Positions 1 to 8,122 of a stretch of DNA of 44,484 nt are shown here, piece after piece. The DNA comes from CAYVUM01 sp964619055 (lineage in GTDB: Bacteria > Pseudomonadota > Alphaproteobacteria > Rhodospirillales > Defluviicoccaceae): assembly GCA_964619055.1 (NCBI GenBank), contig CAZUDB010000027.1, positions 1-44,484 on the forward strand, given 5' to 3'. Made by a program: the position numbers and the translations under genes. The notes below the pieces were generated by a model. That model did not search any database, was not told the origin of the DNA, and saw only the letters and a list, made by a program, of their open reading frames with translations. Each line of letters begins with the position of its first letter. The first letter of the stretch is position 1.

Positions 1-1
1 G

Positions 2-124
2 GTGCGCCGCGGCGGGTCGTGGGGCGACGTCGCCCGCGACGTGCGCTCGGCGTGTCGCTACTGGAACGCCCCCGGCCTCCGCGGCGACGGCCTGGGCTTC
101 CGTTTTGCCCGAGTTCAGGAGTGA
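2..124 (+). CDS. C-terminal end of a formylglycine-generating-enzyme (SUMF1/FGE-sulfatase) family protein, cut by the window edge
   Basis: Frame 2 is open from the window edge to TGA at 122-124 and encodes 40 residues. It reads VRRGGSW, then ARDVRSACRYWN, then GLGFRFAR. This is the usual end of the FGE-sulfatase fold: the RGGSW strand, the R-S-x-R turn and the final GFR-[LF]-AR strand. Family members either generate formylglycine in sulfatases or act as hydroxylase-like or C-lectin-type domains in other proteins. The active-site cysteines and the rest of the protein lie upstream of the window, so the role cannot be fixed. The motif spacing is normal, so this looks like an intact C-terminus. 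Confidence 0.8.
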   Translation: MRRGGSWGDVARDVRSACRYWNAPGLRGDGLGFRFARVQE

Positions 125-404
125 GCCGGGGCGGAGCCCGCTTAAGGGCGGGGCCAAGGCCGGCAACGCGGAGCGGCCGGCTGTCCCCGCCCGAGCCGGG
201 CGGAGCCGGAGGGTTTGGGGGTCCAGGGGCCCCGCCCCCCCACCTCGATTCTTGAAGCCTACCGTTTGGCCGCCGCCACTCACTCGGTCGTCATGCACAG
301 GGTTGTCCCGTGCATTCACGCCTTGTCGTTGTTTCCGATTTACGGAAGACGTGGATGGCCGGAACAAGTCCGGCCATGCCCGATCGTCTACGTGTACCGC
401 GCCG
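125..404. other. GC-rich intergenic stretch between two convergent genes
   Basis: This 280-base gap separates the plus-strand FGE-type gene from the minus-strand oligomer hydrolase. The first 120 bases are extremely G/C-rich with runs of C and G. Around 219-238 a gggg/cccc-rich segment can fold on itself and could end transcription. I see no coding signal, tRNA or clear operator. Confidence 0.4.
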
Positions 405-2549
405 TCAATCCCGTGGGATGGACAGCACGTTGGTGGTGTCATCGAAGGTGATGGCGTCCGCGCCCGGGTCCGCCACCGGCAGGGGAAGGCGGGTGTCGAA
501 GTCCGCGTCCGTGTATTCCGTCAAGCCCCGCGGTTCGGCGCGAACCACCTGGCTCGGCGGCAGCGGTGTGCCGTTCGTCAAGTGGTCCAGCATCATCCGC
601 AGGCCTTCGGTCAGGTAGAAGTGCAGCGGCACGAACAGCGTCTCACCCGTGGTCGGGTCCAGGAGGAAGTTGGACAGGAACGCATCGAAATGCTGGCCCG
701 GCGTCACCTCCCAGATGCGGAGCCGGCTGTTGGTTCCTTCCACCACCTGGTTGAGCCCGTAGTAGGCGCGGCTGTGGCTGTTGGGAAACACGAGGCCGTC
801 CTCCCGCCCGTAGGCGATGATGGCCGGGATACCGCGCAGATCGCCCGTGGTCCGCACCGCCTTGGTCCCGACGGAGACACGGGTGCGGCTTCGCTCATCC
901 TCCGCCGTGGCCCCGCCGATCAGGCTTCCGTCCCCGGTCGAGAGGTAGCGGAAGCACAAGGCACCCTCCAGGTTCAGGTCCTGCAAACCGGTGGTGGGGG
1001 AGATGGCCAGGTTTTCCAGGATCGGGCCCTGCTGAGCGTTGTCGGCAATCAGGTTGATGCCCGCCGTTGACGGAATGCCGGAGCTGACGCCGAACAGGGT
1101 CGCGAGCGTGGCGTCCGGAACCGGCTGCGGAAGGCCGTTCCCGTCCGTTGCCGCGAAGCTGACCTCGCAGATGTTCTCATACACCGCGAAGCGGCCGTAG
1201 GACGCGGCGTACGTGGGCTGCAGGGAACGCCACAGGTTCAGGATCTCGTGGAAGGCGATGCCCCAGTCGATTTCCTCATAATAGCCGATGGCGCGCAGTG
1301 CCTGGATGGCCTCCGCCGATTGCGCCTCCACGTCCGAGCTGCTGACCAGGCCGAGGTCGGCGAGCGCCGTGCAGCGGTTGGTGCTGGCCCCGGCCGGCGC
1401 GCCGATGGGCTCGACGAAATTGGCCAAGGGGGTGTTGGCGAGGCTGGAGTTCCGGATGGCGCAGGCGGCGTATGTGCCCATGACGGTGATGTCGTCATAG
1501 AGCGTGGCGCCGTGGTCGCTGAACACGTCCGTGCCGAACTGGATGTCGAACTTGCCGGCCGAGTTGGGGTTCATGCTGGGCTCAGTCACCACCAGGCCGT
1601 CGATGGTGCCCGCCTCATCGTCTTCCAACGCGCGGATCGAGGAGCCGGCGCCGTTGGAAACACCGGAAGCGATGACGATGGTCGAGTCCTTGTCGAACGC
1701 CGGAACGTCCGAGTTGGCGGTGTCGAAGTGGTTGTTGAGCGCCCAGAACGCGAACTCGACTGACTTCAGCACGAACTCACCCCAGCGCGTCTCCGGGTGG
1801 ATCTCCGAATGGGCGTGCTTGGTGGCGACCCGGTCCGGGAACTGGGTCTTGAACTCCGCGAGCTTGCTGGAGTTGCGCACCGTGAACTGAGACGCGCGCC
1901 GGGCGGTAGCCCCATCGATCGGGTTGCCGTTGATGTCGTAGACCGTATCCGAGCCGAGGTCGTGGAACCCCGTTCCGGTGCCCTTGCCGCCATAGGCGAC
2001 GGCGCAGCCCTGGAACAGCCCCCATTCGCCGACACCGATGCCGCCGTAAACACCGCGGGAGCCGGAGGGCGGAGCGGTGATGATGCAGCGCTTGGCTTGA
2101 TCGAAGTTCTCAGGGATTTGGATGGCGATGGTGACGTTGTTGGTATTGGCGCGCCGACCCGGAACCTGCGCGTAGGCCAGATACTCCACGCCCGGGATCA
2201 GGCCGGGCACGACTGGGTCGGGAAAGGTGGGCGCATCCAGCGACTGCGGCCCCCAGAACACCCCGATGCCGCCGCCCGGGACCGGGTCAACGATCCCGCG
2301 ATAGTTGTTATAAAGTGCAAGGCGCCGAAGCTCCGTCGCCGTCGGCGGATCGGACACGGCCGGTGCGCCGCCGCTCAAGCCGTCCTGGTTCAGACCACCC
2401 GACAACAAATCGTCCTTGATACCGTCATAGGTGGTTTTCTGAATGCTGTTGGGAACAATCGTGCTCGGTAGCGGATTGTCCACTGCCATCGCCGCACCAG
2501 CCCCCATCACCGCCGCAATTGCGGCGGCGCCCATGGACCAACGGGTCAT
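405..2549 (-). CDS. Exported D-(-)-3-hydroxybutyrate oligomer hydrolase
   Basis: A 714-residue protein of the 3HB-oligomer hydrolase family (EC 3.1.1.22), which cleaves oligomers released from polyhydroxybutyrate to 3-hydroxybutyrate monomers. The start at 2549 follows a strong GGGAGG ribosome site and opens a signal peptide: MTRW, then an Ala/Met/Gly-rich hydrophobic stretch ending near AMA-VDN at about residue 21. The lipase-type nucleophile motif GVSNG is at residues 296-300 (Ser298). A likely catalytic His lies near the C-terminus in GQHFDAF. The length of about 700 residues is typical. The signal peptide suggests periplasmic or extracellular action on external PHB oligomers. An in-frame open stretch extends upstream to 2714 but lacks the signal peptide and ribosome site. 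It stands alone; a PHA-synthase-like gene lies 12 kb away. Confidence 0.88.
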   Translation of the reverse strand: MTRWSMGAAAIAAVMGAGAAMAVDNPLPSTIVPNSIQKTTYDGIKDDLLSGGLNQDGLSGGAPAVSDPPTATELRRLALYNNYRGIVDPVPGGGIGVFWGPQSLDAPTFPDPVVPGLIPGVEYLAYAQVPGRRANTNNVTIAIQIPENFDQAKRCIITAPPSGSRGVYGGIGVGEWGLFQGCAVAYGGKGTGTGFHDLGSDTVYDINGNPIDGATARRASQFTVRNSSKLAEFKTQFPDRVATKHAHSEIHPETRWGEFVLKSVEFAFWALNNHFDTANSDVPAFDKDSTIVIASGVSNGAGSSIRALEDDEAGTIDGLVVTEPSMNPNSAGKFDIQFGTDVFSDHGATLYDDITVMGTYAACAIRNSSLANTPLANFVEPIGAPAGASTNRCTALADLGLVSSSDVEAQSAEAIQALRAIGYYEEIDWGIAFHEILNLWRSLQPTYAASYGRFAVYENICEVSFAATDGNGLPQPVPDATLATLFGVSSGIPSTAGINLIADNAQQGPILENLAISPTTGLQDLNLEGALCFRYLSTGDGSLIGGATAEDERSRTRVSVGTKAVRTTGDLRGIPAIIAYGREDGLVFPNSHSRAYYGLNQVVEGTNSRLRIWEVTPGQHFDAFLSNFLLDPTTGETLFVPLHFYLTEGLRMMLDHLTNGTPLPPSQVVRAEPRGLTEYTDADFDTRLPLPVADPGADAITFDDTTNVLSIPRD

Positions 2550-2807
2550 CGTAACCTCCCAGAGTGTTCTCACATTGTTTTCGCGGGCGGCCGACCAACC
2601 ACCCGCCGTCAGTGCATGGTACGCAAAAACCACAGCGGCAAACAGGTGAATTTGCGATTGGCACGGAACGTCCCTGGGTTGGCCCGACAACGGCCGGAAT
2701 CGGCATTCGCCCACTCGACGTTGGCGTGGTGTGTCCCCACGTGATCGTCGGCAGAAGATCCGGGCCGGTCGATGGCCCGCACAACACCGGGGTAACGAAA
2801 GGACACA

Positions 2808-3542
2808 ATGATGTTCAACACCAAGGACTTGCTGGGTCAGCTGATGGGGTCCGGCATGGCGCCGTCGTCCAACGACCGGATGCAGAACGCTGTGGGCAAC
2901 AAGGGCCTCGGTGGGTTGCTTGGCGGGCTCGCCGGCAAGGCGCAGGAGGCCTTCGGCACGGTGCGGGGCGAGGTCGCCAACAACAATCCGCTCGCTATCG
3001 GTGGTCTTGGCGCACTGGCCGGTGCGGTTCTGGGTGGGCGCGGCGGTGCGCTGGGAGGTGGTGCGCTGGCGCTCCTCGGCAGCCTTGCTTACTCGGCCCT
3101 GAACCCGAAGGCGGAGACGGTCGACGGCGAGCGCGCGCCCTTGGGCCTACGCCAGCCCCAGAGCGCTGCGGAGGAAGCGGAGCTGGAGGGAAATGCGGCG
3201 CTAATCATTCGCGCCATGGTCAATGCGGCGAAGGCTGACGGTCAGATCGATACGGACGAGGTGCGGCGTATTGTCGGCCATCTGGAGGAAAACGGTGCTG
3301 AGCCTGAAGCGTTGGAGTATCTGAAAGGTGAGATGGACAAGCCTTTCGATATGGAGGCCCTGGTCCGCGACGTTCGATCACCGGAAGTGGCCGTGGAGGT
3401 CTACGCCGCGTCCTTGCTCGCCATCGAGATCGATACAGACGCTGAACGCTACTACCTTCAGCGTCTGGCCAACGCGCTCAGCTTGCAGCCGGATACGATT
3501 GAGCGCATTCACACGACGCTGGGCATCGATCTGCCGCGCTGA
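2808..3542 (+). CDS. DUF533 (YebE-like) protein with a TerB-like C-terminal domain
   Basis: A 244-residue protein starting at tandem ATG codons (2808 or 2811). The N-terminus (MFNTKDLLGQLMGSG) leads into a glycine/alanine-rich, weakly hydrophobic middle at residues 40-100, likely membrane-associated. The C-terminal half (about 115-240) is acidic and helical: a core starting IIRAMVNAAKADGQID, then LEYLKGEMDKPF and a YAASLLAIEIDT helix. This is the TerB/tellurite-resistance-like helical fold found in DUF533 proteins. E. coli YebE is an inner-membrane protein of unknown function. It is divergent from the oligomer hydrolase gene, with a shared 258-base upstream region. No biochemical function can be assigned. 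Confidence 0.8.
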   Translation: MMFNTKDLLGQLMGSGMAPSSNDRMQNAVGNKGLGGLLGGLAGKAQEAFGTVRGEVANNNPLAIGGLGALAGAVLGGRGGALGGGALALLGSLAYSALNPKAETVDGERAPLGLRQPQSAAEEAELEGNAALIIRAMVNAAKADGQIDTDEVRRIVGHLEENGAEPEALEYLKGEMDKPFDMEALVRDVRSPEVAVEVYAASLLAIEIDTDAERYYLQRLANALSLQPDTIERIHTTLGIDLPR

Positions 3543-3587
3543 TTTCGGTGTCGCGCTCGGGCCTTGGCTCAGCGCGGCATCGACCCC

Positions 3588-4025
3588 TTAGCCGATTGGC
3601 GGGATGCGCAGCACCTGTCCCGGATAGATTTCATCCGGATCGTTGAGCATGGGCTTGTTGGCTTCGAAGATTGCCATGTAGGCGTTGGCATCGCCGTACT
3701 GCGTTTTGGCGATGCCCGACAGCGTATCTCCCGACTGAACGGTGTAGAAGCTGGCCTCCGGTTCCGCACCGGGCGTGGTGATCGCCTCATCGACCTTGGC
3801 AATGCCGGCCACGTTCCCAAGCGCCAGAACGAGCTTCTCCTTGGCTTCTTGGCTCGGCGCGGTGCCGCTCACCTTAACGGTGTCACCCTCAACACTCACA
3901 TCCAGGCCTGAGCCAGCCAAGCCCAGGTCCGCAACCTCCTTCTTCAGGTCTTCCGGCTTCGGCACATCGCTGCCACCGATGCCGAGTGCCCGGCCCGCAG
4001 ATCGGATAAAATCAAAGATCCCCAT
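3588..4025 (-). CDS. BON-LysM domain peptidoglycan-associated protein (YgaU/Kbp-like)
   Basis: A 145-residue protein with a GGAGGGG ribosome site upstream of the ATG at 4025. The start MGIFDFIRSAGRALG is the usual short amphipathic leader of LysM/BON proteins. A BON domain occupies about residues 25-80 (VSVEGDTVKVSGTAPS, then KVDEAITT). A LysM domain occupies about 92-143 (FYTVQSGDTLSGIAK, YGDANAYMAIFEANK, IYPGQVLRIP). LysM binds the GlcNAc backbone of peptidoglycan. The E. coli homologue Kbp/YgaU binds potassium and is stress-induced; whether that holds here is inference. There is no cleavable signal peptide. It converges with the DUF533 gene, with 45 bases between the two stop codons. Confidence 0.9.
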   Translation of the reverse strand: MGIFDFIRSAGRALGIGGSDVPKPEDLKKEVADLGLAGSGLDVSVEGDTVKVSGTAPSQEAKEKLVLALGNVAGIAKVDEAITTPGAEPEASFYTVQSGDTLSGIAKTQYGDANAYMAIFEANKPMLNDPDEIYPGQVLRIPPIG

Positions 4026-4221
4026 GTGTGCCCCTCCTATGATCCCCGCGGTTGAGCCGCGCCCGCCGATCATTCGCAATCACCAAGCGTTACTGCTTCC
4101 AGGAGTTTAGATCAAGCTGCGGAGGACGAAACGGGCCGGACGCGCATCATTGGAGTGAGCGTGCGTAGCTCCGTGACATCCTTGAGGGAAGATTGAGTTC
4201 TGGGGGACGGACGGTCCTCGA

Positions 4222-4662
4222 TCAACCACCATCGGTCCCGACAGCGGGAATGTCATTGGTTCCGGTTGTCACGCCGTTCGTTCCGGTCCCAGGTGCGACG
4301 TCCGTTCGGGGGCCAAGCGTATTGCCGGTCTCAGCAGCCGGCGTGTTTCCGGTGCCGGCGGCGGAGCCACGGTCGGCCTCCACGGCCGGGTCGTCATTGA
4401 TCTCGGACGGTCCGATACAGCTATAGGTCTGGTATCCAACATCGAACGGATAGACCTGCAGTTCCTTATCGAATTGAAGCGCCTGGCCGCGCTCGTCACA
4501 GACATTCTTGGCCATATCTTGTGTGCGCTCGGGGCTGTCAATGGGCAAATGGCGCACATAAAACCGGCTCCCGCTCTCATACTCGACAACTTCGGTGTGG
4601 TCGAACAGGAAAGAGCAGCCGGCAGCAGCCAACAGCGACATGAGTGCAAGTATACGAAACAT
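4222..4662 (-). CDS. Small lipoprotein with a Thr/Gly/Asn-rich tail; unknown function
   Basis: A 146-residue protein beginning with a lipoprotein signal (MFRILALMSLLAAAGC; lipobox LAAAGC, lipidated Cys at 16). After Cys16 a compact region of about 80 residues contains FYVRHLPID and two more cysteines (CDERGQ and TYSCIG) that could form a disulphide. The last 45 residues are low-complexity with repeated TGN/TGT units (TGNTP, ETGNTLG, GTGTNG, TTGTND), suggesting a flexible linker or slippage-prone tail. I do not recognise the family. No Asp follows the Cys, so outer-membrane sorting is likely if lipidated. It lies just downstream of the cco cluster terminator on the same strand and is probably transcribed separately. 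Confidence 0.65.
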   Translation of the reverse strand: MFRILALMSLLAAAGCSFLFDHTEVVEYESGSRFYVRHLPIDSPERTQDMAKNVCDERGQALQFDKELQVYPFDVGYQTYSCIGPSEINDDPAVEADRGSAAGTGNTPAAETGNTLGPRTDVAPGTGTNGVTTGTNDIPAVGTDGG

Positions 4663-4727
4663 GCCCGAACACTAGGCCAAAGCCGGCTAGCGGACAAGGG
4701 TAAGGACCTGTCTGAGGTGACCCAGCC

Positions 4728-4754
4728 AAAAAAAGGGCCGGCAAGCGCCGACCC
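4728..4754 (-). terminator. Intrinsic terminator of the cco cluster
   Basis: Read on the minus strand, GGGTCGGC pairs with GCCGGCCC (one T-G wobble) across a GCTT loop and is followed by seven T residues. It lies about 150 bases past the ccoS stop codon and before the lipoprotein gene, so it most likely ends the ccoNOQPGHIS transcript. Confidence 0.8.
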
Positions 4755-4905
4755 AGGTCGTAGAGGGAGGAGGAACGTGATGTTCAGCAACTTATAGGGG
4801 CCAAGGTTTAAATCGGATTAATGGCAAACCGCGCTTTTTTGCAGAACGCATCGTGTCCGAATCGCTAACGAACTTTCTGAACCAAGATCGAACAGAAGCG
4901 GTGCG

Positions 4906-5124
4906 TCAGTCCTGGGGGCGCTTTTCATTGGGTTTTTGCGGGGGCGCTTCGGGGTTTGCCGGTCTGTCCGGGCCGGCACCGTCTTCGTCCTCGTCGAACA
5001 AGATTCGATAGGCGGCGCCGTCCAGGTCATCGAATTGGCCGCTGCGCATGGCCCACAGAAAGGCCACGAGACCGATCAGCCCGAGAAGCAGCGCGGCCGG
5101 GATCAGATACAACAGGACAGTCAT
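4906..5124 (-). CDS. ccoS: CcoS, cbb3 oxidase maturation protein
   Basis: A 72-residue protein with one N-terminal membrane helix (LLYLIPAALLLGLIGLVAFLW). It carries the family signature WAMRSGQFDDLDGAAYRIL followed by an acidic DEDEDG segment and a polar tail. CcoS is required for heme and copper incorporation into cbb3 oxidase, alongside the CcoI copper pump. Its ATG overlaps the ccoI stop codon by 4 bases (ATGA), showing translational coupling. It is the last gene of the cluster before the terminator at 4728-4754. Confidence 0.95.
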   Translation of the reverse strand: MTVLLYLIPAALLLGLIGLVAFLWAMRSGQFDDLDGAAYRILFDEDEDGAGPDRPANPEAPPQKPNEKRPQD

Positions 5125-7556
5125 GGTGCTCGGCTCCGACCGGCACGGAGTGCGTTGAGAATCACGACCACCGAAGAGGTCGACATGGCGGCAGCGGCGA
5201 TCAAGGGAGTGACCACACCTGCGACGGCCAGAGGCACCGTGATCACGTTGTAGGCGAAAGCCAGGGCGAAGTTCTCGCGAATCCGCCGCGATGCGCTGCG
5301 GGCCACCGTGAGGGTTTCCGCGACCGCCCTAAGGCGGCCGCCCTGAAACACCACATCGGCCGCCGTTTGGCTTAGGTCAACGGCTGTTGACGGTGAAAGC
5401 GAGGCGTGGGCGGCGGCGAGCGCTGGCGCATCGTTGAGACCATCACCGATCATCGCGACCGTTCGCCCCGCCGCCGCCAATGCGTGCAGGTGGTTGACCT
5501 TGTCCAAAGGCGACTGGCGAGCGGACGCGTTCGCGATGCCGACGGAATCGGCCACTGTTTCAACGACGGCATCGCGGTCTCCGGAGAGCAGCACCACGCT
5601 GTATCCGGATTCTTTGAGGTATTGAATCGTTTCAGCCGCATCGGCCCGCAGGCGGTCGGAAAAGGCGAAGCGGACCGTCGGCCGTCCCGGCTCCGCGTAC
5701 CACAGCTCGGAAACGGCGTCCGCATGGTCGCTGGCAATACCGCAAAAGGCGGCACGACCGAGTCGCTGGTGTCCGCTTCGGGTCTTCCGTTCCAGGCCCT
5801 CCCCGGGGACTTCGCGAACGCTGTCAGTCCTGGACACGGCAAGTCCGCGCGCATGGGCGGCGCGAACGACGGCGTGGGCCAGAGGGTGCCGGCTTGCGGC
5901 TGCGAGCGAGGCCGCAGCGCTGAGCGCCTCGGTGGGTACGGTCTCACCCATGACAAGTTCGGGTCGACCCTCTGTCAACGTACCCGTCTTGTCGAACACG
6001 AGCGTGTCGACGGCGGCCAGGCGCTCCAGCGCCGTAGGCGACTTGATCAGGATGCCGTCCCGAAGCAGGCGCCCGGACGCCACCACTTGAACGGCCGGCA
6101 CGGCCAGGGCCAGCGCGCACGGACACGTCACGATCAGCACGGCGATGGCATTGAGCAAGGCCACCTGCCACGGCGCATCGGCCAGGACCAGCCACCCGAC
6201 GAATGTGGCGGCTGCAGCGCCATGGACCACCGGTGCGTACAGTCGCGCCACGCGATCAGCTATGGCCACATAGCCACTGCGGCCCTGCTCAAACGCTTCC
6301 ACCAGACGCGTGATCTCGGCAAGCAGGGTGCCGTCGCCTACGGCGCGGGCGACAACGGTCAAAGGCGCGGACTGGTTGACGGTGCCGGCGAACACGGGCG
6401 TGCCCGGGCGCGCCCGCGTCGGCACCGTCTCGCCGTCGATCAAGCTGGTGTCGATGTCGCTGGTCCCTTCAATAACGGTGCCATCCACGCCGATTCGATC
6501 GCCCGCGGCCACGAACACGGCTGAGCCAGTGGGCACCTGGTGCGGGGCTACCAAGCGGCGCTGGCCGGAGGGATCGACGACAGCAACGGGCCGGTTGGCA
6601 AGCGTGAGCAGCTGCTCTGCGGCGGACCGGGCGCGACCACGGGCGCGCTGATCAAGCCATCTTCCAATCAGGAGAAAGAAGAGCAGCATCACGGCTGACT
6701 CGAAATAGGCTTGGGCGCCGCCTGTGGCCGTTTCATAAAGGCTCATGGCGGCGGCCAGGACGACGGCCAACGAGATGGGAACATCCATGTTGAGCCGTCC
6801 CCGGCGCAACACCGCGAGTGCCGAGCGAAAGAACGGCCGCCCCGCGTAGGCAATGGCCGGCAGCGCAATTAGCGCTGAAAGCCAGTGGAACAAATGCCGC
6901 ATCGTCGGCGCCATTCCGTCCACATGGCCGGCCCACACGGAAATGGAGAGCAGCATGACATTGCCGGCGGCGAATCCGGCAACGGCCATGGCCCGCAGCA
7001 GCTCCTGCTCTCGCCGTCGGCTCTCGCCCTCCATCAACGTCGGATCGAACGGCACAAGGCGATAGCCGAGCGCTTGTACGGGTGCGATGACCTGCTCGGG
7101 CGTCGTTTCTGCCATCCGCCAGGACACTGCTAGGCGCCGCGAGGTCATGTTAACGCGCGCGCTGACGACGCCGGGCTGGGTCGCCAACACGCGCTCGATC
7201 AGCCACACGCAAGCGGCGCAGTGTAGGCCTTCGACCAGGAGGTTTGCGCTGAGGATACCCTTCCCGGCGTTGCGGGCATAAGCTGAGATATCAACGTCGG
7301 GCCGGTCCGCGTCAGGTTTCAGAGCCGGTTGCGACGGATCGATGGCCCGCCGCTCGTAGTATTGATCAAGGCCTAGGCCTCGGATCAGGTCAAAGGCCGT
7401 CGCACAGCCGGAGCAACAAAATGCTTGCGATTGGTTGGTCCTCGGCACTGGCAGGCCGCAGTGTCGGCAAGCCGAAAGAGTCTCGGACACCGGTTCGCCA
7501 TCGCTTTGACGCGAGTTGTCCGGGGATTGTCCGCCGGACAGGTTTGGCTCAAGCAT
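5121..7556 (-). CDS. ccoI: CcoI/FixI, P1B-type copper-exporting ATPase for cbb3 assembly
   Basis: An approximately 811-residue P-type ATPase that exports Cu(I) to feed cbb3 oxidase assembly. The N-terminus has a Cys-rich metal-binding segment (CRHCG, then CCSGCATAF) as in FixI/CcoI. A heavy-metal-associated domain follows with GLHCAACVWLIE (Cys113 and Cys116). Later come the transmembrane CPC motif (VTCPCALALAVP), the phosphorylation loop DKTGTLTEGRPE, a TGES-equivalent loop (DGETVP), the HP motif (SRHPLAHAVV) and GDGLNDAPALAAA. The ATG at 7556 has a GGGG stretch nine bases upstream; an in-frame GTG at 7586 with no ribosome site is the alternative. It follows ccoH closely and overlaps ccoS by 4 bases. 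Confidence 0.95.
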   Translation of the reverse strand: MLEPNLSGGQSPDNSRQSDGEPVSETLSACRHCGLPVPRTNQSQAFCCSGCATAFDLIRGLGLDQYYERRAIDPSQPALKPDADRPDVDISAYARNAGKGILSANLLVEGLHCAACVWLIERVLATQPGVVSARVNMTSRRLAVSWRMAETTPEQVIAPVQALGYRLVPFDPTLMEGESRRREQELLRAMAVAGFAAGNVMLLSISVWAGHVDGMAPTMRHLFHWLSALIALPAIAYAGRPFFRSALAVLRRGRLNMDVPISLAVVLAAAMSLYETATGGAQAYFESAVMLLFFLLIGRWLDQRARGRARSAAEQLLTLANRPVAVVDPSGQRRLVAPHQVPTGSAVFVAAGDRIGVDGTVIEGTSDIDTSLIDGETVPTRARPGTPVFAGTVNQSAPLTVVARAVGDGTLLAEITRLVEAFEQGRSGYVAIADRVARLYAPVVHGAAAATFVGWLVLADAPWQVALLNAIAVLIVTCPCALALAVPAVQVVASGRLLRDGILIKSPTALERLAAVDTLVFDKTGTLTEGRPELVMGETVPTEALSAAASLAAASRHPLAHAVVRAAHARGLAVSRTDSVREVPGEGLERKTRSGHQRLGRAAFCGIASDHADAVSELWYAEPGRPTVRFAFSDRLRADAAETIQYLKESGYSVVLLSGDRDAVVETVADSVGIANASARQSPLDKVNHLHALAAAGRTVAMIGDGLNDAPALAAAHASLSPSTAVDLSQTAADVVFQGGRLRAVAETLTVARSASRRIRENFALAFAYNVITVPLAVAGVVTPLIAAAAMSTSSVVVILNALRAGRSRAP

Positions 7557-7612
7557 CGGCCGGAGCCCCGCAGATGACGCGGCCACGGCCGGTTGCGGGC
7601 GATGGGTGCCGC

Positions 7613-8122
7613 CTACTGCGACACCAGGAGCCGACGGGTTTCCTGAAACGTCTGATCATTCCGATGGGCGAGGATCCGAACCTGCCATTGTCCGGCAAGA
7701 GGCAACGATACCGAGGCCGTGTAGACCCCGCCGCCGACGTGATTGAGTGCGATTGTCCTGTCAAACCCCTCGCGTGTCGGGCGAGTGAGTTGTGCTCTCG
7801 CCGCCAGATCTGTAATGGGTGTCCCGAGGCGATCCTCGAACCGCACGGCAAGCTGCCCCATGCGGTCGCGCCCGGTAGTGCTCCGACCCGGCACGAAGTC
7901 CAAGTCCATGGTCCAGCCGCGGCGTTCCTGATCACGGGCGGCGGCGAGATTCTCGTTGTAGGCTAAGCCCTTGTAGTAGTGGCTCTCCGTCTCCAGGCCC
8001 GGCCAAGTGGACACTGCGAAGTACGCCATCACGCCGTTGACGATAACGACAATCCCGAGCCCGCCCACCAGAAGCCAAGGGTACCACCAGCCGGGTGAAC
8101 GCTGACGGTGGGTGCGCGTCAT
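7613..8122 (-). CDS. ccoH: CcoH/FixH family cbb3 assembly protein
   Basis: A 169-residue protein with an N-terminal membrane helix (WWYPWLLVGGLGIVVIVNGV) and the FixH signature YFAVSTWPGLETESHYYKGLAYN. The remaining 100 residues form a beta-rich periplasmic domain. CcoH/FixH is a membrane component needed for cbb3 stability and assembly. Its ATG overlaps the ccoG stop codon by 4 bases (ATGA) and its stop lies shortly before ccoI. This is the standard ccoG-H-I-S assembly operon. Confidence 0.92.
   Translation of the reverse strand: MTRTHRQRSPGWWYPWLLVGGLGIVVIVNGVMAYFAVSTWPGLETESHYYKGLAYNENLAAARDQERRGWTMDLDFVPGRSTTGRDRMGQLAVRFEDRLGTPITDLAARAQLTRPTREGFDRTIALNHVGGGVYTASVSLPLAGQWQVRILAHRNDQTFQETRRLLVSQ

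Noticed and set aside
105..1070. Long plus-strand frame (321 codons) over the oligomer hydrolase gene
   Set aside because: It is antisense to a gene with a clear signal peptide and catalytic motif. Its translation is Arg/Gly/Val-rich without any domain, typical of a shadow frame in high-GC DNA.
5406..6524. Plus-strand frame of 372 codons inside ccoI
   Set aside because: Antisense to strong P-type ATPase motifs; its translation is arginine/histidine-rich without recognisable structure.
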